From Micromonospora sp. NBC_01813 (GTDB lineage Bacteria; Actinomycetota; Actinomycetes; Mycobacteriales; Micromonosporaceae): a stretch of 64,000 nt of DNA. Shown one piece after another: positions 33,321-41,420 of this stretch. The stretch covers positions 6,261,001-6,325,000 of the forward strand of contig NZ_CP109067.1 in the NCBI RefSeq assembly GCF_035917335.1. Direction: 5' to 3'. Numbering within the stretch: position 1 is the first letter of the stretch; every line of letters begins with the position of its first letter. The notes beneath the pieces are model-generated. The model was not told the origin of the DNA. It worked only from the letters and a program-made list of their open reading frames with translations, and ran no database searches. Both the position numbers and the translations under genes were made by a program.

Positions 33321-33389
33321 GCTGAAACAGAGTCCGCGGTCCGGCCGGCGTCGTTGCGAGCCTGGCCGTCCACGATCGACCGGGACCGG

Positions 33390-33884
33390 TCAGCGATAGT
33401 TGATGAACTGCAGGGCGATGCCGAAGTCCTCCTGCTTGAGCAGGGCGATCACGGCCTGCAGATCGTCGCGCTTCTTACCGGTCACCCGGAGCTGGTCGCC
33501 CTGGATCTGCGCCTGGACCCCCTTGGGACCCTCGTCGCGGATCTTCTTGCTGATCGCCTTGGCCTTGTCCGACTCGATGCCCTGGATGACCTTGCAGTCG
33601 ATCTTGTAGATCTTGCCCGACGCGCGCGGGTCGCCGGCGTCCAGCGACTTCAGCGAGATGTTCCGCTTGACCAGCTTCTCCTTGAAGACCTCCAGGCTGG
33701 CCTTGACCCGCTCCTCGGTCTCCGCCTGCAGCGCGACCCCCTCCTCGCCGGCCCAGGCGATCTCAGCGCCGGTGCCGCGGAAGTCGAAGCGGGTGGAGAG
33801 CTCCTTCTCGGTCTGCCGGAGGGCGTTGTCGATCTCCTGCCGGTCGACCTTGCTCACGATGTCGAACGACGGGTTGGCTGCCAT
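33390..33884 (-). CDS. yajQ: YajQ family nucleotide-binding protein (UPF0234)
   Basis: 164 aa, full length. [58 protein letters not shown] and [18 protein letters not shown] are the conserved blocks. Family members bind nucleotides, and in some bacteria cyclic di-GMP; the role here is not shown. AGGGAGCAGACC precedes the ATG. Transcribed away from tRNA-Tyr. Confidence 0.95.
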   Translation of the reverse strand: MAANPSFDIVSKVDRQEIDNALRQTEKELSTRFDFRGTGAEIAWAGEEGVALQAETEERVKASLEVFKEKLVKRNISLKSLDAGDPRASGKIYKIDCKVIQGIESDKAKAISKKIRDEGPKGVQAQIQGDQLRVTGKKRDDLQAVIALLKQEDFGIALQFINYR

Positions 33885-33962
33885 GGTCTGCTCCCTGCCA
33901 GGTGCGGTACTGGACGTGTCTCGGATGTTGCCGAGCGATGGACTCCCGCCGACCGTACCCGG

Positions 33963-33993
33963 TTGCGGGAACGCCCGGTGATGCCGCTATCCT
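33963..33993 (+). promoter_or_regulatory. Putative tRNA-Tyr promoter
   Basis: TTGCGG (33963), 19-base spacer, TATCCT (33988). It ends about 37 bases before the mature tRNA 5' end. Confidence 0.45.
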
Positions 33994-34030
33994 TTCCTGC
34001 GTCGCCTCGCGAGCCGAGGCGGCACGCCCT

Positions 34031-34114
34031 GGCGGGTTGCCCGAGCGGCCAATGGGAGCGGACTGTAAATCCGTCGCGAAAGCTACAGAGGTTCGAATCC
34101 TCTACCCGCCACCA
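34031..34114 (+). tRNA. tRNA-Tyr (anticodon GTA)
   Basis: Acceptor GGCGGGT/ACCCGCC, anticodon loop CTGTAAA (GTA), long variable arm as in class II tRNAs, T-loop GTTCGAATC, discriminator A, and CCA encoded. Its 3' half from the base after the anticodon is duplicated 1,925 bp downstream. Confidence 0.95.
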
Positions 34115-34173
34115 GGCGCACCAACAGCCCTTGACCTGCACCAACAGGTCAAGGGCTGTTGTCGTACGGGCAG
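34067..34173 (+). repeat. 107-bp direct repeat, copy 1 (att site in tRNA-Tyr)
   Basis: Identical over 107 bp to 35992-36098. It covers the tRNA-Tyr 3' half, CCA, and the terminator hairpin (17-bp stem 34122-34138/34145-34161). Weaker similarity continues about 40 bp further (GTCCCGCCCGGTCCAGCC in both). This is the arrangement left by site-specific integration into a tRNA gene. Confidence 0.85.
34122..34161 (+). terminator. tRNA-Tyr terminator hairpin
   Basis: Perfect 17-bp stem CAACAGCCCTTGACCTG with a six-base loop, eight bases after the encoded CCA. It is copied exactly at 36047-36086. Confidence 0.75.
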
Positions 34174-34584
34174 CGCGACGTCCCGCCCGGTCCAGCCAGA
34201 TCCAGCCGTCTATGACAGTCCACGGGTACATGGCGGGTACAACGATCTTGGTCGTGGACCTGGCCGCCGAGGAGCCTGGGCCGGGTCTCTGGGGCGGCTC
34301 GGTCGGTCCTGGGCTGCCCACGGACGGCGTACGGGTGCGGGGCGGCTGGGATGGTGGGGCGCGGCGGTACGGGCCGTCAGCGGGGACGCTCGGGGGCAAG
34401 CCGGTCCCGTTCTTGGACCGGCGCGGCAGCCGGAAGCCCCGACGCGGACGGCGGCCAACCCCGCCGGCTTCCGTACCGCCGTGATGGCCACCAGCCCGGC
34501 AGACCTCCCGATGCTGGACTGGGGTTAGGAGCCTCCTGGGCGGCGCTGGCATCCTTGTGGCTCGCCGATGAGAGAGAACAGCCA
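34174..34584. other. Non-coding stretch inside the tRNA-Tyr element
   Basis: No convincing gene. Open frames on both strands lack ribosome sites and coding character. I see no repeats apart from the tail of the att repeat. Confidence 0.4.
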
Positions 34585-34872
34585 GTGAGTCTTGATCCCT
34601 CGCTGAAGAGTGCCCTGCGCCAGCTCCGGACGACCCGGGCGAGGCGTCCGGCCGATCCCGTTGACCCCAGCCGCTTCGCCGTGTGGCGCGAGGAGATCGC
34701 CGAGGCGCTGGAGAGGCTTGCGGAGATGTTCCCTCACGAGGAGGACCGGGTGAGGGCCCGCAGTGAGGCGGCGGCTGCTCGTGCCCAGGCGGCGTGCCTA
34801 CGTAGGACTATCGACCGCCCGGCTGCCAGGACTGATCCGCTCGAACCGAGTCCTGACCTCACCACGGAGTGA
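34585..34872 (+). CDS. Hypothetical 95-aa charged protein
   Basis: Starts at GTG 34585 after AGAGAGAAC. Hydrophilic and helical: LDPSLKSALRQLRTTRARRPADP, FAVWREEIAEALERLAEMFPHEEDRVRARSEAAAARAQA, a likely coiled coil. Not recognised. It lies within the tRNA-Tyr element just before the integrase fragment, so it may be an excisionase- or accessory-type cargo gene; no helix-turn-helix is evident. Confidence 0.55.
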   Translation: MSLDPSLKSALRQLRTTRARRPADPVDPSRFAVWREEIAEALERLAEMFPHEEDRVRARSEAAAARAQAACLRRTIDRPAARTDPLEPSPDLTTE

Positions 34873-34909
34873 CTTGTGCGGCGCGGCGGGCGGTGTCCCG
34901 CCCGCGCGC

Positions 34910-35290
34910 CGCGCTGGGCGCGGCGCCTTGATTCCTCCGCAACAGGTCGAACTGCTCTGCGTTCACCTGCGCCGGTACGGCACAGCGCGCGATGGTCGGC
35001 TCTTCCACGGTTTGCACGGCGGGCCGCTGTCTGAGTCGGTGTACGACCGGTGGTGGAAGCTCGCCCGTCAGAAGGCGCTGACGGAGGAACAGGTCGCGTC
35101 GCCGCTGGTCCGTCGCCCGTATGACCTTCGTCACGCGGCGGCGTCCCTGTGGCTGAACGCCGGGGTACCGCCGACCGAGGTCGCCCGACGTCTCGGCCAC
35201 GGGGTCGCGGTCCTGCTCCGGGTGTACGCCAACTGCGTCGACGGTGGGGACGACGGCATGAACGACAAGATCGGCGGCGCGCTCGGATGA
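34910..35290 (+). pseudogene. Truncated tyrosine recombinase (integrase) fragment
   Basis: Only the C-terminal catalytic part remains: GTARDGRLFHGLHGG, RRPYDLRHAAASLWLNAGV (box II H-x-x-R region), ARRLGHGVAVLLRVYANCVDG (GH and nucleophile Tyr). The N-terminal arm-binding and core-binding domains and the first catalytic Arg box are missing; the frame runs upstream to 34763 without similarity to integrases. It matches integrases of actinobacterial integrative elements. The element can probably no longer excise itself. Its stop overlaps the next ATG. Confidence 0.8.
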
Positions 35291-35967
35291 CTCTAAGTGT
35301 GGCGCGTGACTACGACGATGAGTGGATGGCGTGGGATTGGCTGGGACCGGTGGCGACATCGGCAGTCGGGATCGCGGGCATCGCTGGGGCCGTTTGGACT
35401 GCTCGTGCGGGCCAGCGGCATCAGCTGGATGTGGCGAGAGCACAGGGTGCCATCAGCGTGGCTGTTGCCTTGGCGGCGGAGAAGCGCCTGATATACATCC
35501 GCTTTCTCCAGCTTGCTCGTGCTGCCTTCAAGGAAGCCAGGGCGCTAGTCGCCTCTGGCGCTGCGTTGCCGTTGGATGAGGCGTCCCTGCCGCCCCTGCC
35601 GGCGGGACGGGAGATCAGGTACACCGGACGCTACGAGGTCGGAACGCCGTTCGCGTTGGCGATGGACGACCTGAGCAAGTGCTCCGACGAGGTTGTCATC
35701 GTCGGTGGCCGTGAAATCGGCACCCACGCAACTGCTGTGATCTCCGCGATCACCGGATACACCTCACATGTCGTCGATGTTTGGGACGTCGACCAGAGCT
35801 TGGCTGAGGCGTCCACTGCCATGCATCAGGACGCCACCTCGGCGGGCAGTCCCGACCCGGTTGCTCGGCCTGCCTCAGCGGGGTCGTCCGCCGTGGGCGG
35901 ATGGTGGGCGGGAGTGCACCGGTTGGCCCGGCGGGGGAGCCGAAGCGCCAGGTCAGCGGCCGGATGA
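35287..35967 (+). CDS. Hypothetical membrane-anchored protein of the tRNA-Tyr element
   Basis: 226 aa. One N-terminal hydrophobic segment (WLGPVATSAVGIAGIAGAVWTA) followed by a helical soluble part (AAEKRLIYIRFLQLARAAFKEARAL) and a Ser/Ala-rich basic tail. Single-helix proteins of this form are frequent cargo in actinobacterial integrative elements; function unknown. ATG overlaps the integrase fragment stop (ATGA). It ends 24 bases before the second att repeat. Confidence 0.62.
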   Translation: MTLSVARDYDDEWMAWDWLGPVATSAVGIAGIAGAVWTARAGQRHQLDVARAQGAISVAVALAAEKRLIYIRFLQLARAAFKEARALVASGAALPLDEASLPPLPAGREIRYTGRYEVGTPFALAMDDLSKCSDEVVIVGGREIGTHATAVISAITGYTSHVVDVWDVDQSLAEASTAMHQDATSAGSPDPVARPASAGSSAVGGWWAGVHRLARRGSRSARSAAG

Positions 35968-35991
35968 GGGCCGGAATCGTCGGCACACTGC

Positions 35992-36098
35992 AAATCCGTC
36001 GCGAAAGCTACAGAGGTTCGAATCCTCTACCCGCCACCAGGCGCACCAACAGCCCTTGACCTGCACCAACAGGTCAAGGGCTGTTGTCGTACGGGCAG
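35992..36098 (+). repeat. 107-bp direct repeat, copy 2 (att site, partial tRNA-Tyr)
   Basis: Exact copy of 34067-34173. The sequence just before it reads CTGC where the true tRNA has CTGT, and there is no 5' half, so this is not a functional tRNA. It marks the far end of the integrated element. Confidence 0.85.
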
Positions 36099-36803
36099 GC
36101 GTCGCGTCCCGCCCGGTCCAGCCAAGGTCCAGCCGGCTACGGCGAGCTCTGGGCGTCCGAGGCCGGAGTCGGGCGCCGGGGTCGGGGTCGGACGCTGGCG
36201 GGGCGGGGCCGCTGCGGTCGGCGACTGAGGTTTCTCGTTGTCTGTGGCTGCTGCGTGGGCGTTCTCGGTGGTGGTGGGTCCTTCGCGCTGCGATTTCCGA
36301 ACTGGCGAGTAGCGACCGTCATCGAGCTGTGACCGAAAGGGCTCCCGCTGAGTTGACTCTAGGGCTTAGCGTCGAAAACCGGCGACAGCGCGTGGCCACC
36401 GAGCCACCGACTCGACTTGGCGCGGGCATCTCGGTTAATAGGCCAATAAAGTACGTGATAAATCTTTCTATCGTTGAATCGTATTAAATCCGGCATGTCG
36501 GGCAGATCAAAGTGCTGAACTCCTCGAGTCCGCTAGCGTTTCCGGTACGGATCGCACCAATCCGGTGGCGTCGCAGTTGAGCTCAGCGCTACCACCTCGC
36601 AACCGGTCTGAGCTGCGGCGGGACGAATGCCGCAGAGGAAAGACGCGGCTAAGGTTCTCATCATCCGATTGGCTAGGATGCGGGGTGCTGAAGGTGCAGG
36701 CTGGCCGCGTCCACCTACCGTTGAGACCGTCTGGTGTGGCACCATCAGGACTCTGCCCCACCTTTGTGTAAGTCATTCACCTCCTTGGACGGGAGTCTGT
36801 AAC
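36099..36803. other. Gene-free region with an AT-rich patch
   Basis: No convincing gene on either strand. About 36430-36490 is unusually AT-rich for this genome (TTAATAGGCCAATAAAGTAC, ATTAAATC), perhaps a promoter region, the edge of an older insertion, or a regulatory site for the small secreted peptide gene that follows. Confidence 0.4.
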
Positions 36804-37019
36804 ATGCGTGGACACACGATGGGCCGCCGGCTCGGCAGGGTCGTCGCGGTCGTCGCACTCGGGATTGCTGTCACGTTCACCGCAGGGACCGCTGCCCAAG
36901 GCGCGCAAGCCTGGGTCACGTTCGGTGACGAGCTGTCGACCCTCTGGACGACGGATGAGGTCGATCAGGCTGATCCGGTCACCGCCCCGGTTCTGCTCAT
37001 TGACTACGGCTGGCACTGA
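36804..37019 (+). CDS. Small secreted peptide precursor, unrecognised
   Basis: 71 aa from ATG 36804 (GGGAG eight bases upstream); an ATG five codons later is an alternative. Basic start MRGHTMGRRLGR, hydrophobic core VVAVVALGIAVTFTAGTAA and a plausible cleavage at AAQGAQA, leaving about 40 acidic residues (FGDELSTLWTTDEVDQADPV) ending LLIDYGWH. It lies 23 bases before the GGDEF-EAL gene, so they are probably co-transcribed. No family recognised. Confidence 0.6.
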   Translation: MRGHTMGRRLGRVVAVVALGIAVTFTAGTAAQGAQAWVTFGDELSTLWTTDEVDQADPVTAPVLLIDYGWH

Positions 37020-37042
37020 CAGCAGCCCCTTCTGAGGGTTTC

Positions 37043-39568
37043 ATGCCTAAACCGCAGGCGGTCTCACAGCATCCTTCCAGGCGCGCGTGGTTCGTAACCG
37101 GACCGCTCGCGCTGGTTGCTGTGACCATCACTGTCGCTTTGGGCATGACCCACCCCAACCCGACGGGTGACTGGGCAACGGGTCTTCTGTTTTTCGGGCT
37201 CTTTGCTTTGGCGCACGCCATGATGCTGGCTATAGATCTTCGCCGGCAGACCTTCACCCTGAATATCGGGGAGATTCCGTTTCTCCTCGGCCTTTTCTTT
37301 TTGCCGCCACTGACGCTGATCGCGGGTCGTGTCCTGGCAGCAATAGTGGGCCACGTGAGTCGGCGGCAACCGCCGGTGAAATTGTGGTTCAACGTTGCCA
37401 ATGTGGCTGCGGGTACCTCGGTGGCGACCGCGATCGTGGTCAACGCCGGGGTGCTCGACGCTGATCAGCCACGCACCTGGCTCGCTCTGGTCAGCGCCAT
37501 GGTGGCAAACCAGATAGTGACGCTGATCCCGGTTCTGATGGTGATCACCCTGGTGCAGGGGCGGTTGTCCAGCAAGGAGCTGACGACCACCACCGTCCCC
37601 GGGGTCATCGTGGCTCTGATCAACATCACCTTCGGCCTGGTGGTGTTGATCCTGCTGGCGCAGAGCGAGTGGGCGCTGGTGCTGCTGATCGCGTTGGTCG
37701 TCTTCTTCGTGCTGGCGTACCGATCGTATGCGCAATCGTTGCGCCAGAATCGGACACTGTCCGAAATCTACGCGCTGACCCGGGCGATCGCTGATACCCC
37801 ACATGACGGCACGATCTCCGACGTCCTTCTCAAACGGGTACGCGAGGTCCTCCAGTCCGAGTACGCCACCCTGTGGCTGCCCAAGCAGGGGCGCTATCCG
37901 GAAGTCCTATTGTCCGCCACCGCCGATGGGCAGGGCCTGGTCGACACGGTCGGCACCCCGCAGGCGATCCGGGAGCAGGTCTTCGAGACTGGGGCGTCAC
38001 TCGCCGTCGGCGCGAAGTTCGGCGACAGCCCGTTCGATGCGGCACTGCGCGAATGGGGCACCAAGGATGCCGTCGTCGTGCCGCTGCGGGCCGGCTCCCT
38101 GGTGATCGGCTGCCTCGAAGTCAGCGGTCGGCTGGGGGACATCTCACACTTCGGGCCGGGTGATCTTCGGCTACTGGAGGCGATCGCCGTGCACGCGGCG
38201 GTCGCCGTGGAGAACTCCCGCCTGGTCGACCGGCTGCGCTTCGACGCGGCCCACGACGGGCTGACCAGGCTGGCCAACCGACGCCGGCTGACCGCGGCCC
38301 TGGACGAGTCGGTCGCCATCCGTACCCCGGGTGAAGTCGTCGCCGTCCTGCTCTTCGACGTCGACGGGCTACGCCAGGTCAACGAGTCCCTCGGGCACGC
38401 GGCGGGGGACAAGGTCCTGGTCGAGGTCGCCCGGCGGCTGCGGGTCAGCGCGCCGTCGTCGGCGCTGGTCGGCCGCAGCGGTGGCGACGAGTTCGTCGTC
38501 ACCCTGCGGATGGAGACCATCGAATCGGCGGTCGCGCTCGCGGAGGAGCTTCGGGACCAGATCCGTGACCAGATGGTGTTCGGCGCCCTCACCCTGGACG
38601 TCGACACGGTGGCCGGGGTGACGGTGCACCCGGACCATGGCAGTGACGCGGCGACGTTGCTGCAACGTGCCGATCTGGCCGCGACGGCGGCGAAGTCGGT
38701 GTCCGGCGGTGTCCAGCTGTTCAATCCGGCGTTGGAGTCCCGGTCCGTGCGCCGATTGGGGCTCGCCGGCGATCTGCGGGTCGCGTTGGACGAAGGCCAG
38801 CTGGAGGTCTACTACCAGCCGAAGGTGACGCTGCACGGCCGCCGGCTTGTCGGGGTCGAGTGTCTGACCCGGTGGGAGCATCCGACGCACGGGTCGGTCG
38901 CGCCGGAGGATTTCGTCGCGGTCGCCGAGCACACGGGGCAGCTCGGTCGGTTGACCGAGTTCGTTCTCGGCGAGGGTCTGCGTCGGTGCCGGGAGTGGAG
39001 TGTGGGGCAGCAACCGCTGCCGGTCTCCGTCAATCTTTCCGCCCGGACGTTGACCGACCCGGACTTCCCCGAGCGGGTACGCGAGTTGCTGGACGAGCAT
39101 CAGGTGTCCCCGGAGCTGCTCACCCTGGAGATCGCCGAGGCCGGGGTGTTGGACGGCACCGACCGGCCGATGCCGACCCTGCGGCGGCTGCGCGACCTGG
39201 GGGTGCGGCTGTCGGTGGACGACTTCGGCACCGGCTACACGTCGTTGGCGCATCTGCGGCGGCTCCCGGTCCACGAGGTGAAGGTGGACCGTTCGTTCGT
39301 GCAGGGCATGGCGACCGACCCGGGGGACCTGGCGATCGTCAACGCGGTGGTGACGCTGTCGCAGCAGTTCGGCCTGACCGTGGTGGCCGAGGGTGTGGAG
39401 AGTGAGCTGACGCTGGAGCTGCTGCAGGACATCGGCTGTCAGATCGGGCAGGGTTTCCTGTTCAGCCGGCCGCTGCCGTACGAGCGGCTCGCCGCCTGGT
39501 ACGAGGCCCAGGCCGACCCGGAGACAGTGCAGTCCAGCGAGGTCCGGCGGCTGCGGGCAGTGCCGTGA
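37043..39568 (+). CDS. Membrane GAF-GGDEF-EAL cyclic-di-GMP protein
   Basis: 841 aa. About seven membrane helices (residues 15-230), a GAF-like domain (about 245-395), a diguanylate cyclase domain with intact RSGGDEFVV, and a phosphodiesterase domain in which EAL reads ECL (VGVECLTRWEHP). Other EAL-domain residues are kept: SVNLSARTL, LEIAE, DDFGTGYTSLAHL, VKVDRSFV, EGVE. No RxxD inhibitory site precedes GGDEF. It could make and degrade c-di-GMP, with the membrane part as sensor. GAGGG stands five bases before the ATG. Confidence 0.93.
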   Translation: MPKPQAVSQHPSRRAWFVTGPLALVAVTITVALGMTHPNPTGDWATGLLFFGLFALAHAMMLAIDLRRQTFTLNIGEIPFLLGLFFLPPLTLIAGRVLAAIVGHVSRRQPPVKLWFNVANVAAGTSVATAIVVNAGVLDADQPRTWLALVSAMVANQIVTLIPVLMVITLVQGRLSSKELTTTTVPGVIVALINITFGLVVLILLAQSEWALVLLIALVVFFVLAYRSYAQSLRQNRTLSEIYALTRAIADTPHDGTISDVLLKRVREVLQSEYATLWLPKQGRYPEVLLSATADGQGLVDTVGTPQAIREQVFETGASLAVGAKFGDSPFDAALREWGTKDAVVVPLRAGSLVIGCLEVSGRLGDISHFGPGDLRLLEAIAVHAAVAVENSRLVDRLRFDAAHDGLTRLANRRRLTAALDESVAIRTPGEVVAVLLFDVDGLRQVNESLGHAAGDKVLVEVARRLRVSAPSSALVGRSGGDEFVVTLRMETIESAVALAEELRDQIRDQMVFGALTLDVDTVAGVTVHPDHGSDAATLLQRADLAATAAKSVSGGVQLFNPALESRSVRRLGLAGDLRVALDEGQLEVYYQPKVTLHGRRLVGVECLTRWEHPTHGSVAPEDFVAVAEHTGQLGRLTEFVLGEGLRRCREWSVGQQPLPVSVNLSARTLTDPDFPERVRELLDEHQVSPELLTLEIAEAGVLDGTDRPMPTLRRLRDLGVRLSVDDFGTGYTSLAHLRRLPVHEVKVDRSFVQGMATDPGDLAIVNAVVTLSQQFGLTVVAEGVESELTLELLQDIGCQIGQGFLFSRPLPYERLAAWYEAQADPETVQSSEVRRLRAVP

Positions 39569-39597
39569 CCTGCGGTTTCGCGTACGGGGTGATCTGA

Positions 39598-39627
39598 TTT
39601 CACCTGGCCGGCGGGGGCGTGTACTCT
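39598..39627 (+). promoter_or_regulatory. Putative promoter of tRNA-Thr/tRNA-Met
   Basis: TTTCAC (39598), 18-base spacer, TACTCT (39622), 36 bases before the tRNA-Thr 5' end. Confidence 0.45.
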
Positions 39628-39662
39628 TACCCGTGCGCATCCGCCCCGGCGGTGCGTGTTAG

Positions 39663-39735
39663 GCCCCCTTAGCTCAGTCGGCAGAGCGTCTCCATGGTAA
39701 GGAGAAGGTCTACGGTTCGATTCCGTAAGGGGGCT
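39663..39735 (+). tRNA. tRNA-Thr (anticodon GGT)
   Basis: Acceptor GCCCCCT/AGGGGGC, D arm GCTC...GAGC, anticodon stem TCTCC/GGAGA with loop ATGGTAA, T arm with GGTTCGATTCC. CCA is not encoded. Confidence 0.95.
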
Positions 39736-39759
39736 CAGAGGGTTCACAGGACCCGTCGC

Positions 39760-39832
39760 GGCGGTGTAGCTCAGGTGGTAGAGCAAACGGCTCATAATCG
39801 TTGTGTCGCCGGTTCAAGTCCGGCCACCGCTA
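39760..39832 (+). tRNA. tRNA-Met (elongator, anticodon CAT)
   Basis: Acceptor GGCGGTG/CACCGCT with a terminal G-U pair, anticodon loop CTCATAA (CAT), T arm GCCGGTTCAAGTCCGGC. It lacks the C1:A72 mismatch of initiators, so elongator is likely. CCA not encoded. Confidence 0.92.
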
Positions 39833-39871
39833 CGGTCGGCTTCCCGGTGAGGCCGGTGGTTGAAGTACAGG

Positions 39872-39888
39872 GGGCGCCGTGGGCGCCC
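39872..39888 (+). terminator. tRNA-Met terminator
   Basis: GGGCGCC-GTG-GGCGCCC hairpin followed by GCTTT, 40 bases after the tRNA. Confidence 0.55.
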
Positions 39889-39891
39889 GCT

Positions 39892-39921
39892 TTGCATGTC
39901 CGCAGCCGCTCCGGCTACGCT
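39892..39921 (+). promoter_or_regulatory. Putative rpmG promoter
   Basis: TTGCAT (39892), 18-base spacer, TACGCT (39916), about 40 bases before the rpmG start. Confidence 0.55.
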
Positions 39922-39963
39922 GGCAGGCTGTAGTTGTTTCGATAGCGAGGAAGGCACCCCGCC

Positions 39964-40131
39964 GTGGCTAAGGCGACCGACGTCCGTCCGAAGATCACTT
40001 TGGCGTGTGTGGAGTGCAAGGAGCGCAACTACATCACGCGGAAGAACCGCCGTAACGACCCGGACCGCATCGAGATGAAGAAGTTCTGTCCGCGGGACGG
40101 CAAGCACACCCTGCACCGCGAGACTCGCTGA
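39964..40131 (+). CDS. rpmG: 50S ribosomal protein L33
   Basis: 55 aa from a GTG start. [35 protein letters not shown] and HTLHRETR are unmistakable L33. The first zinc pair CVEC is present, but the second reads CPRDG instead of CPxC, so one of the four zinc ligands is Asp. It is an intermediate between zinc (C+) and zinc-free (C-) L33 forms. Same position as rpmG2 upstream of hadAB in Mycobacterium. Confidence 0.95.
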   Translation: MAKATDVRPKITLACVECKERNYITRKNRRNDPDRIEMKKFCPRDGKHTLHRETR

Positions 40132-40191
40132 CCGCGGTTCCAGCTTCCGGCCGCACGTCGTCGGGTGCCGGGCACCGGGTAGGTTCTGCCC

Positions 40192-40638
40192 ATGCCCATG
40201 GACCCGTCCCTCGTCGGCCGTAGCTATCCGCCCGGCAGCCCGTACCTGGTTGGTCGGGAGAAGATCCGCGAGTTCGCCTCGGCTATCGGTGCGACCGATC
40301 CGATCCACCACGACCCTGAAGCCGGCCGCAAGGCCGGCTACTCGGACGTGGTGGCGCCGCCGACGTTCCCGATCGTGTTGTCCATGGCGTCGTCCGGGCG
40401 GGTGATCGACGACCCGGATCTCGGCATGGACTACAGCAGGGTCGTCCATGGCGATCAGCGTTTCCGCTACGTCCGGCCGGTGGTGGCGGGTGACGAGCTG
40501 GTCTGCTCCGACGTGATCGAGGAGATCATGTCGCGGGGTGGCCACGATTTTCTCACCATCCGCACCGAGATGACGACCCTCGCCGGTGACCCGGTCGTCA
40601 GCGTGTGGATGAAGCTCGTCGTCCGGGGGGAGAGCTGA
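40192..40638 (+). CDS. hadA: MaoC-like (3R)-hydroxyacyl-ACP dehydratase subunit A (HadA-like)
   Basis: 148 aa. Hot-dog fold dehydratase partner: REKIREFASAIGATDPIHHDPEAGRKAGYSDVVAPPTFPIV, DYSRVVHGDQRFRYVRPVVAGDEL. It resembles HadA, the non-catalytic partner that works with HadB in type II fatty-acid elongation in mycobacteria. The order rpmG-hadA-hadB-tRNA-Trp-secE is the same as in M. tuberculosis, except that hadC is absent. One base separates it from hadB. Confidence 0.87.
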   Translation: MPMDPSLVGRSYPPGSPYLVGREKIREFASAIGATDPIHHDPEAGRKAGYSDVVAPPTFPIVLSMASSGRVIDDPDLGMDYSRVVHGDQRFRYVRPVVAGDELVCSDVIEEIMSRGGHDFLTIRTEMTTLAGDPVVSVWMKLVVRGES

Positions 40639-40639
40639 C

Positions 40640-41032
40640 ATGGAGTTGCCAGCGCAGCGGTTCCGGGTCACCCGGGCAGACCTGGTGCGGTACGCCGGGG
40701 CCTCCGGCGACTTCAATCCGATCCACTGGAGCGACCGGTTCGCCACCGGGGTGGGGCTGCCCGGGGTGATCGCCCACGGGATGCTGACCATGGCCCTCGC
40801 CGGGCGGGCGCTGGCCCAGTGGGTCGGTGGCGCGGACGCGATCGTCGAGTACAACGTGCGGTTCACCCGCCCGGTGGTGGTGCCCGACGACGACGAGGGC
40901 ACCGAGATCGAGGTGACCGGGGTGGTCAAGGGCTCCACCGATGACGGTCTGACCAGGATCGACGTCACGGCCGTCTGCGCCGGCGAGAAGGTGCTGAGTC
41001 AGGCCCGGGCGTTGGTGCGTACCAGGGATTGA
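40640..41032 (+). CDS. hadB: MaoC-like (3R)-hydroxyacyl-ACP dehydratase subunit B (HadB-like)
   Basis: 130 aa. Carries the catalytic hydratase-2 motif YAGASGDFNPIHWSDRFA (Asp, His) followed by GVIAHGMLTMALAGRAL, and YNVRFTRPVVVPD. It likely dehydrates 3-hydroxyacyl-ACP as a heterodimer with the preceding subunit. GGGGGGAGAG precedes the ATG. Confidence 0.9.
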   Translation: MELPAQRFRVTRADLVRYAGASGDFNPIHWSDRFATGVGLPGVIAHGMLTMALAGRALAQWVGGADAIVEYNVRFTRPVVVPDDDEGTEIEVTGVVKGSTDDGLTRIDVTAVCAGEKVLSQARALVRTRD

Positions 41033-41098
41033 TCCCGCCCGGTGCGGGGTCTGGTGCCGGTCCCGTGGTGGTCTGCTCACCCGGTGGTGCCGGGCCGG

Positions 41099-41128
41099 TT
41101 GGGAAAGTGGTGGCTCTACCCGTACACT
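41099..41128 (+). promoter_or_regulatory. Putative promoter of tRNA-Trp-secE-nusG
   Basis: TTGGGA (41099), 18-base spacer, TACACT (41123), about 80 bases before tRNA-Trp. The space 41033-41211 holds nothing else I can identify. Confidence 0.55.
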
Positions 41129-41211
41129 GGTCCGCCGTGGGGTTCGTGACCCCTGATCAGTCCTGCATGGCTGTTCGCCATGGATTTCTGAGCAGGTTTC
41201 TCGACCCGCAC

Positions 41212-41284
<73 letters not shown>

Positions 41285-41420
41285 CGCCTAAGGCCTGACC
41301 GACCCGGTGGGTCGGCTGCCGTCTCCGTTGACGGCCGTCCCGCAGGGGAGTGGCCGGCATGCACGACGCAACACGCGTCTTACCTGGCGTGTGACCCCAC
41401 CACCCGCGACGGAGGGCGAG

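Noticed and set aside
35992-36038. Second tRNA-Tyr gene
   Set aside because: Only the 3' half is present and the 5' half and anticodon are missing, so it is an attachment-site copy and not a tRNA gene.
36507-36776. Leftward 89-codon frame between the element and the secreted-peptide gene
   Set aside because: No ribosome site, irregular composition, and no recognisable feature.
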